Part shown: piece by piece, positions 6,883 to 15,620 of the stretch
How the letters are laid out: every line of letters begins with the position of its first letter
Position numbering within the stretch: the first letter of the stretch is position 1
DNA from: CAZYSK01 sp964649415
GTDB taxonomy: Bacteria; Chloroflexota; Anaerolineae; B4-G1
Direction: 5' to 3'
DNA length: 64,000 nt
NCBI GenBank assembly: GCA_964649415.1
Contig: CAZYSK010000003.1
Span: 62,001 to 126,000, forward strand
Notes under the pieces: generated by a model
Database searches by the model: none
Told to the model about the DNA's origin: nothing
What the model saw: only the letters and a program-made list of their open reading frames with translations
Program-made: the position numbers and the translations under genes

Positions 6883-8070
6883 CTAGAACAGCGTCAACTC
6901 CCGGTTGAGGATACGCGCGCGTATGGAATTGACCTGAGCCAGGTGCTCATCAAGCACACTCTGCACATCGGCCTGAATGCTGGGGGTGAGATGTCCGTTC
7001 GTCGGACGCACCAGCGCATTAGCCATCAGCGGCTGATCCAGTGGGGCACCAATCTGCGAGAGCACGTACACAGAGGCCTCCCGGACGGTAGGCACTTTGT
7101 CGACGATGCTTTGCGCCGCCAGCATGGCCAGCGCATTGTACACCTTGCCTACGTGTGAGATCGGGTTCTTGCCACAGGCAGCCTCCAGGCTGGCCGAGCG
7201 GAAGGGCGCGATAACGCCGTTGACCCGATTGCCACGCCCCACCGCCCCATCGTCGCCCATCTCGGCCGACGTACCGGTCAGTGTCAGGTAAACCGCATCG
7301 CTGGCGATGTCATCCGCCGTATTGACCATCACCGTCACCTGTCGGTGATCTAGCTGCGAAGCATATTCCTGGATGGATGCCTCGGCCGCCCGCTTGACTT
7401 CCTGGTACTCGGCGGCATCTCCGATGCACGTGGCGATGAAGGGCGCCGCGACAGTCAGTGTCAGCTCACCGTTGCGTCGCAAACCCATCACCTTGACATC
7501 CTCGCCCACTGGAAACTCGTCGATCAGCTTGTAGTTGATGTACTGGGCGGTCTCGTACACGGCAAGCTCGAGACCAGACCGGGGCCAGTGACTGACACCG
7601 AAACTGGTATCGTTGGCCGTCACGTGATCCACCACGTATTGCAGCTCCTCAGCGCCTCGGCCTGCGTAGCTATCGATCACCATGTGCCGGTCGGGATCCA
7701 AGTAGCGCATCGTCTCACGCACGTGCTGCTTGGCCGCCTGAATGGCAATATCGTCCATTGGCACCTTGCGGCCCTGGAAGACGGGCGTGCCTCGTCCGGC
7801 GATTTGGACGCGAATGGGCGTGAGCATAGCCCCGCACCCGTATCCGACTTCAACCTCGCCGGCCACCAACTGCACCTTGTCAAAGTTGTGATGCAGCAGG
7901 ACCCCCAGGTTCTCCTGACACCAGCATGTATACTCGACCGAGATACGCTCAGCCATACCATCGCATAGGCTATCCGGGTGTCCAATCCCCTTGCGTTCCA
8001 CGATTTCAACCGGGATATCCTCGATGAACTGACCTGTGGCTTCAGTTACCACAATGTTGCGCTCTGCCAT
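6883..8070 (-). CDS. metK: S-adenosylmethionine synthetase, archaeal-type
   Basis: The 395-residue enzyme makes S-adenosylmethionine from methionine and ATP. The sequence belongs to the archaeal MAT family, not the usual bacterial MetK. Visible signatures are ERKGIGHPDSLCDG near the N-terminus, GDDGAVGRGNRVNG and SLEAACGKNPISHVGK in the C-terminal half, and full family length (about 400). AAGGGGG precedes the ATG. The gene is transcribed alone from a consensus promoter through a SAM-I riboswitch and intrinsic terminator, so SAM should shut it off. A terminator-like hairpin lies 40-75 nt beyond the stop. Confidence 0.96.
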   Translation of the reverse strand: MAERNIVVTEATGQFIEDIPVEIVERKGIGHPDSLCDGMAERISVEYTCWCQENLGVLLHHNFDKVQLVAGEVEVGYGCGAMLTPIRVQIAGRGTPVFQGRKVPMDDIAIQAAKQHVRETMRYLDPDRHMVIDSYAGRGAEELQYVVDHVTANDTSFGVSHWPRSGLELAVYETAQYINYKLIDEFPVGEDVKVMGLRRNGELTLTVAAPFIATCIGDAAEYQEVKRAAEASIQEYASQLDHRQVTVMVNTADDIASDAVYLTLTGTSAEMGDDGAVGRGNRVNGVIAPFRSASLEAACGKNPISHVGKVYNALAMLAAQSIVDKVPTVREASVYVLSQIGAPLDQPLMANALVRPTNGHLTPSIQADVQSVLDEHLAQVNSIRARILNRELTLF

Positions 8071-8120
8071 TGTAACCCCCTTCTAGGACGTGATGTATCC
8101 CCGGCCAGGGCTAGCCCGAC

Positions 8121-8147
8121 AAAAAAAACCTCCTGAAAGACAGGAGG
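8121..8147 (-). terminator. Riboswitch expression-platform terminator
   Basis: A 7-bp stem CCTCCTG / CAGGAGG with a 5-nt loop is followed on the minus strand by eight T residues (8128-8121). It lies between the SAM aptamer and metK, as expected for the OFF-state terminator. Confidence 0.93.
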
Positions 8148-8167
8148 CACACAACCAGAGTAACCAC

Positions 8168-8288
<121 letters not shown>

Positions 8289-8315
8289 ATCGCCGGGGTA
8301 TTCGGTTTGTGCGCT

Positions 8316-8344
8316 ATCATACCACGAAGAGGAACACCTGTCAA
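8316..8344 (-). promoter_or_regulatory. metK promoter
   Basis: Minus strand -35 TTGACA (8344-8339), 17-nt spacer, -10 TATGAT (8321-8316). The start falls about 20 nt before the riboswitch P1 helix. Confidence 0.85.
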
Positions 8345-8347
8345 GAC

Positions 8348-8376
8348 TTGCCGTTTGAAAGATTCGATGCTATAAT
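8348..8376 (+). promoter_or_regulatory. tRNA-Val promoter
   Basis: -35 TTGCCG (8348-8353), 17-nt spacer, -10 TATAAT (8371-8376), 11 nt before the mature tRNA. It is back-to-back with the metK promoter; the two -35 boxes are 3 nt apart. Confidence 0.82.
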
Positions 8377-8387
8377 GATCAAGCATT

Positions 8388-8461
8388 GGGCGCGTAGCTC
8401 AGTCGGTTAGAGCGCTACACTCACATTGTAGAGGTCAGGGGTTCGAGTCCCTTCGCGCCCA
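8388..8461 (+). tRNA. tRNA-Val (anticodon CAC)
   Basis: A complete cloverleaf: acceptor GGGCGCG/CGCGCCC, D-arm with AGCTCAGTCGGTTAGAGC, anticodon stem CTACA/TGTAG with loop CTCACAT, and T-arm with GGTTCGAGTCC. The discriminator is A; CCA is not encoded. Confidence 0.96.
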
Positions 8462-8548
8462 CTTCGTCTATCTCAGGCCGCGGCCGCGTGTGAAGTCCCT
8501 CTTTACCCGGTGTCCGCGGTCTGTTTAGCGTCAAGCGGAAGAACACCA

Positions 8549-10324
8549 ATGGCTTCATCCGAAAGCGCCAAAGAACGTCTGCAGGCAGACTGGCTGATCA
8601 GCAATCTGCGCTGGTTGCTGCTGTTGAGCGTGGCCCTTGTCAGTTTCCTGGAGATCTTCATCAACCGGGGCGTTGACTTCGGTCCGTCCTCCGCACTCCC
8701 CCAGATCGCTCTCCTGACGGTAGCGGCTCTCTACAACCTCATCACTATGCTCTTGCTGTTCTACAACATCTTCCCGCGCGCCATCCCGGTGATGACGTTG
8801 TTGATTGACACGATCCTGACCATTGGATTTGTAGTTACGTCGGACGGTCTCAACAGCCCATTGCTGTTCTTCGCCCTGTTCCCGATTCTTACTGCTGCAC
8901 TTCGCTTCCCTTGGGTAGTCAGCCTGCTCATCGCCTTCTTCATCGTAGTCGCATGTGGCCTTGCCGGTTACCTCGAAACGTCAGGCGAAACGGCATGGTC
9001 AGACCTAATCGCCTTTAGCGCCCGCTCTCTCATCCTGCTCCTGGCTGCGCTGGTGAGCGGTCTTGTGGGCACACAGATGAAACACATCATCGCACGCAGG
9101 CGGGCCCTTGAGGAAGAGGCAGAACTGCGTAAACTGCGCGCCGCCCAAGAACACGTGCGGGTGATCTTCGAACTGGCCAGCACACTCAGCGCCACATTGA
9201 ACTACAACAAGGTGCTGGATGCAGTGCTGGAGGTGGGCGAGGCCGGCATGCATGAACTAGGTCAGCCCAACGCGGCGCATGTCAGCCTGGTTATGCTATT
9301 CGGCCACAACGATCTGCGCATCGTAGCATCACGCCACCTGCCGCTGCGTGATCGGAATGCCATCTTCCAGGCCAAGAGCGGCGTGCTGGCCCAGGCGCTG
9401 GCACGGGCAGAGGCCGTGATCACCGACAGTCCGGCCGCAGACCCGGAGTTGGGCCAGCTCATCATGATGCACAGCTGCCGGCAGGCAATCGTGGTACCAC
9501 TGCGGGCTGGCTTTGAGAACTTCGGCGCTGTGGTTTTTGGCAGCACCCAGCCTGAGACCTACACGGAAGATCATCAGGAACTTCTCATCGCCATCTGCAA
9601 CCAAGCCATCGTCGCGCTTCAGAACGCCCAGCTCTATCAGAGCCTGATGGAGGAAAAGGAGCGCATCGTCGAGGTAGATGAAGACGCACGCAAGAAACTG
9701 TCACGCGACTTGCACGACGGCCCCACGCAGAGCATCGCGGCCATCGCTATGCGTCTGAACTACGCCAGGATGTTGCTGGATCGGGAGAAAGACCTGAGGA
9801 AAGCAATCCACGAACTCAAACCAGAGCTGGCGCGCATCGAGGAGTTGGCCCGCCGCACGACGAAGGAAATCCGCCATATGCTCTTCACCCTCCGGCCGCT
9901 CATTCTCGAATCGCAGGGACTTCGGGCCGCGCTGGAGCAGTACGTGAGCAAGCTGGCGGAGACGGACTCCACACCGATCCACCTGGAAGTCACGCCGGAC
10001 ATTGACCAACTGCTGGATCGGAACACCCAAGGAGTGACCTTCTACATCATCGAGGAAGCGATCGGCAACGCCCGCAAACACGCCAAGGCCGACAACATCT
10101 GGGTGCGACTGCGCATCCAGGACGAGATGTTCGTCGCCGAGGTAGAGGACGACGGCGCAGGCTTCGACGTTGACGCGGTGCAGATGCGCTACGACGAGCG
10201 CGGCAGCCTGGGCATGATCAATATGCACGAGCGGGCCGAGTTGATCAACGGCACACTGAGCATCGCCTCAGCGCCGGGCCAGGGAACGCGGATCACAGTT
10301 GGCGTGCCCATACATAGGAGATAG
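8549..10324 (+). CDS. NarL-family sensor histidine kinase with membrane domain and GAF domain
   Basis: The protein has 591 residues. The N-terminus holds about six membrane helices (roughly 20-185), then a linker and a GAF-like sensor (about 210-360). A HisKA_3 dimerisation box with LSRDLHDGP follows (phospho-acceptor His389), then a HATPase domain (IEEAIGNARKHA; DDGAGFD; GSLGMINMHERA). Such kinases phosphorylate LuxR/NarL-type regulators. No regulator gene is adjacent; the nearest of that type is at 19825. The ATG at 8549 has GGAAG 8 nt upstream; a GTG at 8510 is possible but weaker. The next gene starts 3 nt after the stop. Confidence 0.9.
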   Translation: MASSESAKERLQADWLISNLRWLLLLSVALVSFLEIFINRGVDFGPSSALPQIALLTVAALYNLITMLLLFYNIFPRAIPVMTLLIDTILTIGFVVTSDGLNSPLLFFALFPILTAALRFPWVVSLLIAFFIVVACGLAGYLETSGETAWSDLIAFSARSLILLLAALVSGLVGTQMKHIIARRRALEEEAELRKLRAAQEHVRVIFELASTLSATLNYNKVLDAVLEVGEAGMHELGQPNAAHVSLVMLFGHNDLRIVASRHLPLRDRNAIFQAKSGVLAQALARAEAVITDSPAADPELGQLIMMHSCRQAIVVPLRAGFENFGAVVFGSTQPETYTEDHQELLIAICNQAIVALQNAQLYQSLMEEKERIVEVDEDARKKLSRDLHDGPTQSIAAIAMRLNYARMLLDREKDLRKAIHELKPELARIEELARRTTKEIRHMLFTLRPLILESQGLRAALEQYVSKLAETDSTPIHLEVTPDIDQLLDRNTQGVTFYIIEEAIGNARKHAKADNIWVRLRIQDEMFVAEVEDDGAGFDVDAVQMRYDERGSLGMINMHERAELINGTLSIASAPGQGTRITVGVPIHRR

Positions 10325-10327
10325 CCC

Positions 10328-11155
10328 GTGCCTGAGCTGGCAGCGCCTTGGGGAGAAAGCTGGCTGTGGCTCGGCGGGTCACTCGTGTTGGCTGCCGTCT
10401 ACGCGAATCTGGCCTGGTTCTTCCGCCAACCTCGCCCCGGCGCAATCGGAGAGTCCATCGCCCGCGTGGCTGCCTGGCGTTTCTCTCCCTGGCTGCTTCA
10501 ATTCCTGCGCCTGCTGTATTACATTGGCGTACCTGTCGCCGCGTTCCTGTGGGGCCACGACGCAATCGTCGGTCGGCTAGTGGGATTGCAGCCACTTAGC
10601 CTGCCGGCATCGGGCAGCGACAGGGCCGCGGCCGACATCGCCGGCAACTGGCTCGACTGGGCACACGATGTCGGATGGGCAGCGGCTCTGGGCGTGGGCG
10701 CTTGGGCGCTACTTACACTGGGCTGGTGGAGCTACCGTCGAGCCCTGCACGCCGGAGGCGTAGCCAGGAGTGCGGAGCACATAGCAGCCGTGGAGGGCGG
10801 CTCCGGATGGGCACTGCTGCGCGAGGCAGCCTATCACGAAATACACTGGGCCTTCTACCGCAATGCGCCCATCCTCGCAGTGGGAACGTACTGGGGCCTA
10901 TGGCTCGGGCTGATCGTGGTCGCACTGGAAGCAGTGCTCAATCCAGCCTGGCGAAAGGGACTATCCAACATCCACACAGCCCCGTGCCAGCTAGCGCGGG
11001 CCGCATTGGCCATCGTCAGTAGCACGCTGTTCCTGCTGACGCAGAATCTGTGGCTCGCTCTGATCGTCCACTGGGGAGCATCGTGGGGGCTGGCTGCGGT
11101 GGCTCGGATATCGCCACGGACGTCTGCACGGACGCCCGATCAACTCATCGCTTGA
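10328..11155 (+). CDS. Multi-pass membrane protein, possibly CPBP-protease-like
   Basis: The protein has 275 residues and a GTG start, 3 nt after the sensor kinase, so it is likely co-transcribed. Several hydrophobic segments are visible (about 15-32, 60-82, 113-135, 180-205, 225-260). Two short patterns vaguely recall CPBP intramembrane proteases: an EIHWAFYR segment near the middle and LIVHWGASWG near the C-terminus. The diagnostic double Glu is not convincing. I do not assign a function. Co-transcription suggests a link to the kinase's signal. Confidence 0.6.
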   Translation: MPELAAPWGESWLWLGGSLVLAAVYANLAWFFRQPRPGAIGESIARVAAWRFSPWLLQFLRLLYYIGVPVAAFLWGHDAIVGRLVGLQPLSLPASGSDRAAADIAGNWLDWAHDVGWAAALGVGAWALLTLGWWSYRRALHAGGVARSAEHIAAVEGGSGWALLREAAYHEIHWAFYRNAPILAVGTYWGLWLGLIVVALEAVLNPAWRKGLSNIHTAPCQLARAALAIVSSTLFLLTQNLWLALIVHWGASWGLAAVARISPRTSARTPDQLIA

Positions 11156-11180
11156 CGCAGCACCTCTGTGGCTAGGCGCT

Positions 11181-11429
11181 TCAAGCCATCAGAAAAGCCA
11201 GAGCGACCAACACCACAAGCATCGCGGCAGCGATCACACCGATGCGCTTCAGGTCCGTGATTACGTAGCGGTATTCCTCTCGCAGATCAGATGCCTGCAC
11301 TGCAGGACGCGCCTTGGCAGCAACAGGCGTGGCAATGGACACCTCACCCATCTCCGGCCGAACCCTCTGGGCCTCTGAAAGGCGTATCTCTCGCCCCTTC
11401 TTCCTGACACGACGTGACTTCTTTGCCAT
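11181..11429 (-). CDS. Small single-pass membrane protein
   Basis: The protein has 82 residues. The N-terminus is very basic (KKSRRVRKKGR); one hydrophobic helix spans about 63-82 at the extreme C-terminus, giving a tail-anchored topology. GGGAGGAAG lies 6 nt before the ATG. It starts 14 nt after the sortase stop codon, so it is the last gene of the murJ-methyltransferase-sortase run. No family was recognised. Confidence 0.72.
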   Translation of the reverse strand: MAKKSRRVRKKGREIRLSEAQRVRPEMGEVSIATPVAAKARPAVQASDLREEYRYVITDLKRIGVIAAAMLVVLVALAFLMA

Positions 11430-11443
11430 ACTGTTCTTCCTCC

Positions 11444-12415
11444 CTATGGTTTCAGCTCGCCGCCGACGACCATGCGATGGGTATCAATCCCGTACGGATA
11501 GCACGAGATGAGCGTCAGCACGGGGCTAGAGGCAGGGTACATCACACTGACCTCCGTCGGCTGAATGATGCGCTTTTGAGTGATGACGTAACGATATACC
11601 CGGCTGGCAGTGTGGACGAACACCTCATCGCCCAGGTCCAAGTCCGGCAGATCCCGGAATATCTCGCCAAAGATGTCATTGTGGGCCGAGATAACACAGT
11701 TGCCACTCTCACCTGGGTTGGCAGTGCCAATGTGATGGCCGGCCCCTTGCTTGAGCACTTCCCAGTCATCCCCTTCGACAATCGGAGCATCCACGTCGAT
11801 AGCGGGAATCTGGATCCGGATCGCCTGCTCCGGCCCTGGGGTCGGCATAGGCAGCGGCGTGATCGCGCTCACCAAGTCCCGCAGGTGGGCCGGAATCTCT
11901 TCAGGCGCGGAACCACCGGGTGAATCGGGAGGCGTGTGACCGCCAGGCAGTATCGCGACGCGGATCAGGGGAGTGGGCGTGAGAGTGGGAAGCAGGGCAT
12001 CCTGAGCCTGACTCGTATCCCGGTTGATTTCGTTCAGCGTTGCCACAGAACTGAGCAACACAAGGACCAACGCTGCCAAGACAATCAGCTCGACCAACAG
12101 CAGGCTCTTGTCGCGCAACCAATCCCAACGAACTCGAAGCGGTCGCCTGTCAGTCTCCTCTTCAAGCACCGGCTCGTCCAGCACGTGTGCGCGGTACTGC
12201 GCCGTAGCCCCCTCATTCTGGAAGCGCAGATAATCCGTGGGCAAGGGCGCGGATTGGGGTTCGACCGCCGTGGGTGCGAGTGGATCCAGCGCATCCCCCT
12301 CGGCGTCCTTTCTCAAGCGGCGCAGACGCTCCAGCCGTGCCCTGCGCTTGCGCACGCGCAGGGCCTGTTCCAGTTCTTCTATAGATAACTCATCAACTGT
12401 GCGACGGTCTCTCAT
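11444..12415 (-). CDS. Sortase (class D/E-like)
   Basis: The 323-residue protein has a charged coiled cytoplasmic N-terminus (1-100), one membrane helix (about 108-128), a TPTP linker and a sortase beta-barrel (about 195-323). The catalytic His is in VISAHND, the Cys in TLISCYPYG, and the Arg in THRMVV. Sortases cleave a C-terminal sorting motif and attach proteins to the envelope or to each other. No protein in the window carries an obvious LPxTG-type tail, so its substrates are elsewhere or use another motif. It lies in a run with murJ and a methyltransferase. Confidence 0.9.
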   Translation of the reverse strand: MRDRRTVDELSIEELEQALRVRKRRARLERLRRLRKDAEGDALDPLAPTAVEPQSAPLPTDYLRFQNEGATAQYRAHVLDEPVLEEETDRRPLRVRWDWLRDKSLLLVELIVLAALVLVLLSSVATLNEINRDTSQAQDALLPTLTPTPLIRVAILPGGHTPPDSPGGSAPEEIPAHLRDLVSAITPLPMPTPGPEQAIRIQIPAIDVDAPIVEGDDWEVLKQGAGHHIGTANPGESGNCVISAHNDIFGEIFRDLPDLDLGDEVFVHTASRVYRYVITQKRIIQPTEVSVMYPASSPVLTLISCYPYGIDTHRMVVGGELKP

Positions 12416-12457
12416 CTTTGCCCACTGTGCGCTGCACTCACCGCAGTCCCAGCGACT

Positions 12458-13243
12458 TCACTTGCGGCGCGCATCCTTGCGCGCCACTGCAAACACCTCA
12501 CGCTCGAAGAACCAGTGGAATGGGCACCAGTTGAACAGGATGTGGCGGGCTAAACGAAATACCCATCCTTCACATCGGTTCTGCGGCGGCGTATCTAGCC
12601 ACACGCGCGCACGGAAACCAGCCCGGCGCAACACACGCCAGAGGCTGAGACCGCTCTGTTCGTTCACGTGAACGTCGAGATTGGCCGGAACAATCGCGCG
12701 GGGGTCCCTGGGGTAGTGCACGGTCTGCCCCATCAACATGCGCACGAATCGCACCAATGGATAGGCAAATCGATCGTACCACACATTGGGGGCCGTGTGG
12801 ACGACCAAACGGCCGTCGGGCCGCAGTACGCGCCGTGCCTCAGCCAGTGCCTGATCCAACTCCCAGGGATGCAGATGCTCGACCAAGTCGAACATCAGCA
12901 CGCGATCGAAATGGCCATCGAGAAACGGCAGCCGCTTGGCGTCAGCCTGATATACACAGCTCGTCTCCCGCGCCATCCGTACCGCGACCGCGGCGTAGTC
13001 CACACCGTGTGCCAGCACTCCAAGCCGCACACAACGACGCAGAATCTCACCGCGTCCACAGCCGACGTCCAGCACCCGCATGCCAGGTACAATCTCGGCC
13101 ACCTCAAAGGCCTGGCTCAGCCGGCGCGAAAGGTGCGTTCCCTCGCTGGCGACAAACTCAGTGTATCCCTCACAGGAATTCAGGAAATACGCCTCGTCGT
13201 ATCGCTCAGGGCGAATCGGTGTTTGGCTCAGTTCACTCCTCAA
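12458..13243 (-). CDS. Class I SAM-dependent methyltransferase
   Basis: The 261-residue protein has a Rossmann methyltransferase core with SAM-binding motif VLDVGCGRGEI (about 57-67), an acidic second strand, and the motif LMFDLVEHLHPWE typical of the UbiE/Methyltransf_11 group. The C-terminal part has an amphipathic or hydrophobic stretch (HILFNWCPFHWFF). The start appears to be TTG at 13243 with GAGGGG 5 nt upstream. It lies 44 nt behind murJ and 42 nt ahead of the sortase gene, hinting at an envelope lipid or glycan substrate. That is inference. Confidence 0.82.
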   Translation of the reverse strand: MRSELSQTPIRPERYDEAYFLNSCEGYTEFVASEGTHLSRRLSQAFEVAEIVPGMRVLDVGCGRGEILRRCVRLGVLAHGVDYAAVAVRMARETSCVYQADAKRLPFLDGHFDRVLMFDLVEHLHPWELDQALAEARRVLRPDGRLVVHTAPNVWYDRFAYPLVRFVRMLMGQTVHYPRDPRAIVPANLDVHVNEQSGLSLWRVLRRAGFRARVWLDTPPQNRCEGWVFRLARHILFNWCPFHWFFEREVFAVARKDARRK

Positions 13244-13287
13244 ATGCGCCCCTCACTATCCAAGCCCCTCGTATGGAGGATTATAAT

Positions 13288-14859
13288 CTACCGCCCCAGC
13301 CCCGTCAAGCGCTTCAGGACATCACCAAAGGCGGCAATGACCAGATGAAGCTCCTCCATTCTCAACAGCAGGGCGAGCAGCCCATATGCGACTATTCCAA
13401 CGCCCCCCGCCCCTCCCACGACCAACACCCTGCCCATCATACCCGGTGGCACTACCGCCGTCAGAATGCGCATCGCCTCCCAGGTTGCCGGCGCCATCAC
13501 CAGTGACGCAACGGTGGCTCTCAACGCAAGCGACCACAGGCCATGGCCCCCCAACCCATCGAAACGAGTCCAGGCAAGCACCAGCATAGCCAGCGCGTGA
13601 GCCGTCCACTTGAGCGCGTTGAATAGGAGCAGAAGCGGCAGATTCAACCAACCAAGCATCAAAGACGCAACGGCAACCAAAACGTACAAGACAGTCGTCC
13701 CAGCCCCCACCACTGCGGGCGTCAGCGTATCCTTGCGGGCGTAGAAGGCGAAAATGAGCGGCTGGTCCAAAGCGTAGGCGACCAACCCCAGAAGGGAGTA
13801 ACGGAGCGCTTCGGTCGTCGCCAATGTGTCCACCAATGTGAAGTTCCCACGCTCCAAGATGAGGGCAACGACGGGCCTCGCCAGTACGTAGAGCCCAACC
13901 GTCGCCGGAATAGCGAGCGACAGCACCATCCGCAACCCCCGCGCCAACGTGGCCCGAAAGGGGCCGATGTCCTCCGCCTTGGCCTGTTCGGACAGCGTGG
14001 GCAGGATGGCGGTGGAGACGGCCGCGACGACTAGCCCCAAAGGGAACTGCACAATCATCGCTGCAAACTCCATCCAGCCGATGGCCGGGTCACTGATACC
14101 GGATGCCAGGCGGTAGCTCAACATCTCCGCGACCTTGTCCACCACTAATCCTATGGCCAGGGGCAGATAGAGCCGACCGATGCGGCGCAAGGCCGGATGG
14201 CGCAGGTCCAGGCTGAGGCGAAGATGAGCATCGCGCAGCCCAGGCATTTGGATCACCACCTGAAGTATAGCACCGACCAGTGTCCCGACAGCTATGCTGC
14301 CAACCCCCAGGTAGCGCCCCAGAAGCAAGGCAGTCAAGATAATCGCTGCGTTGGATGCAGCACCGATGAGAGCGGGGAAAGTGAAGCGCTTGAGCGCGTA
14401 AAGCGCACCAGACAGAACGCTAGCCAGGCTCGTGAAGACGACTGCAGGGAGCGCCAACCGCAGAAGATCAACCGCCAAGGCCTGATAGGCAGGCGACAGA
14501 CCGCCGGCCTGCAACCAGACCAATTGGGGGGCCAGCAATTCCCCTGCCAGCACAGCCAGAGAAAGGATGAACAGAACCACACAGGACAGGGCACTGAGCA
14601 AGCGCCAAAGCTCTGTGCGGCGCTCCGGAGATGCGTAATCGCAGAAAACAGGGACGAGCGCAGAGCCGAGAATCCCTCCCACCAGGAGATCAAAGATCAT
14701 AGTGGGTATACGGAGCGCTGCCGCCAGCGCACTCACGTCACCGCCGGCGCCGAAGAGAAACGCCCTGACCATTCCCCGCACCAGGCCGAGCACACGGCTG
14801 GCCAGGTTGCCCAACGAGACAATGCCGGCGGCTTGTGCGACCTGCACGTCCTCCCGCAT
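13288..14859 (-). CDS. murJ: MurJ-like lipid II flippase (MviN family)
   Basis: The polytopic protein has 523 residues and about 14 hydrophobic helices, the usual size and layout of MurJ/MviN. The N-terminus shows LGNLASRVLGLVRGMV, a family hallmark, followed by LRIPTMIFDLLVGG, which resembles the R-xPN-type loop. It exports lipid-linked peptidoglycan precursors across the membrane. GAGGTG precedes the ATG at 14859 by 6 nt; the frame extends to 14883 but without a site. It is first in the murJ-methyltransferase-sortase-small protein run. Confidence 0.9.
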   Translation of the reverse strand: MREDVQVAQAAGIVSLGNLASRVLGLVRGMVRAFLFGAGGDVSALAAALRIPTMIFDLLVGGILGSALVPVFCDYASPERRTELWRLLSALSCVVLFILSLAVLAGELLAPQLVWLQAGGLSPAYQALAVDLLRLALPAVVFTSLASVLSGALYALKRFTFPALIGAASNAAIILTALLLGRYLGVGSIAVGTLVGAILQVVIQMPGLRDAHLRLSLDLRHPALRRIGRLYLPLAIGLVVDKVAEMLSYRLASGISDPAIGWMEFAAMIVQFPLGLVVAAVSTAILPTLSEQAKAEDIGPFRATLARGLRMVLSLAIPATVGLYVLARPVVALILERGNFTLVDTLATTEALRYSLLGLVAYALDQPLIFAFYARKDTLTPAVVGAGTTVLYVLVAVASLMLGWLNLPLLLLFNALKWTAHALAMLVLAWTRFDGLGGHGLWSLALRATVASLVMAPATWEAMRILTAVVPPGMMGRVLVVGGAGGVGIVAYGLLALLLRMEELHLVIAAFGDVLKRLTGLGR

Positions 14860-14949
14860 TGTTGTCACCTCGGTTCCCTGCAACCCGATCCTCCCATTCG
14901 CATATTACGGGCGTCCAAGCACAACGCCCGCATCCCACAAACCCGCGCC

Positions 14950-14978
14950 ATTCTACCGCAATTCGGGAAGGACCACAA
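14950..14978 (-). promoter_or_regulatory. murJ promoter
   Basis: Minus strand -35 TTGTGG (14978-14973), 17-nt spacer, -10 TAGAAT (14955-14950), about 90 nt before the start codon. Confidence 0.65.
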
Positions 14979-15022
14979 CCAGGCGGCCATCTGGCACCAC
15001 CTGCCAACGCATGTTGCGCAGT

Positions 15023-15051
15023 TTGCATCAGCGGCTGAATCGTGGTAGAAT
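15023..15051 (+). promoter_or_regulatory. rpsO promoter
   Basis: -35 TTGCAT (15023-15028), 17-nt spacer, extended -10 TGGTAGAAT (-10 at 15046-15051). It is divergent from the murJ promoter. Confidence 0.72.
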
Positions 15052-15067
15052 AGCCTCGTGAGACTGA

Positions 15068-15089
15068 GTAGGGCATGCGCAAGCCCTAC
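15068..15089 (+). promoter_or_regulatory. rpsO leader hairpin
   Basis: A 7-bp stem GTAGGGC / GCCCTAC lies 11 nt before the AGGAGG ribosome site of rpsO. S15 is known to bind its own mRNA leader in several bacteria. Such a role here is only suggested by position. The sequence GAGTAGGGCAT recurs after the gene (15423-15433). Confidence 0.4.
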
Positions 15090-15111
15090 CTGTGTGTAGA
15101 AGGAGGAAAAC

Positions 15112-15381
15112 GTGCCGTTGAGCAAGAGCGATAAAGAGGCGATCATTCATACGTACGGTCGTGCGCCAAACGATACGGGCTCACCGGAAGTACAGATCGC
15201 ACTGTTGACTACGCGGATCCATCAACTGACCGAACACCTGAAGACACATAAGCACGACGAACACTCTCGACGCGGCCTGCTCAGAATGGTCGGCCAGCGC
15301 CGGCGTCACTTGACCTATCTCAGTCGCAAAGACCCGCAACGATACAAGGAAATAATCCAACAACTCGGACTGCGTAGGTAA
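15112..15381 (+). CDS. rpsO: 30S ribosomal protein S15
   Basis: 89 residues, the standard length. It binds 16S rRNA early in small-subunit assembly. The signature runs GSPEVQIALLT, then LKTHKHDEHSRRGLL and RRRHLTYL, ending with IQQLGLRR. The start is GTG at 15112 with AGGAGG 5 nt upstream. It precedes pnp, the common bacterial order, separated by a terminator-like hairpin and 239 nt. Confidence 0.98.
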   Translation: MPLSKSDKEAIIHTYGRAPNDTGSPEVQIALLTTRIHQLTEHLKTHKHDEHSRRGLLRMVGQRRRHLTYLSRKDPQRYKEIIQQLGLRR

Positions 15382-15410
15382 CAGCTCGTTGGACAGAGAA
15401 GTCAATCGAG

Positions 15411-15446
15411 CGAGTAGATGTGGAGTAGGGCATACCCATCTACTCG
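15411..15446 (+). terminator. Hairpin after rpsO
   Basis: A 10-bp perfect stem CGAGTAGATG / CATCTACTCG with a 16-nt loop is followed by TTTGACTTATACTT. It is probably a terminator or processing site between rpsO and pnp. In many bacteria a stem here is cut by RNase III as part of pnp autocontrol. Confidence 0.6.
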
Positions 15447-15620
15447 TTTGACTTATACTTCCGGTTGAGGAAGTCTTAAGCAAAGTCAATTATCTGAGAG
15501 GCGGGCGCAGGTCCAGGAATTGGGGAGTGCAACGTAGTTCAAGGGCCAACAGCATGCTACGAGATACCCCCCAGTCCCTGACCTCCGCGCCCGACCTCGG
15601 TACATGGAGGTACAACTAAA

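Noticed and set aside
10328..11155. CPBP intramembrane protease assignment
   Set aside because: The diagnostic EExxxR pair and second motif are not clearly present, so only a membrane protein is called.
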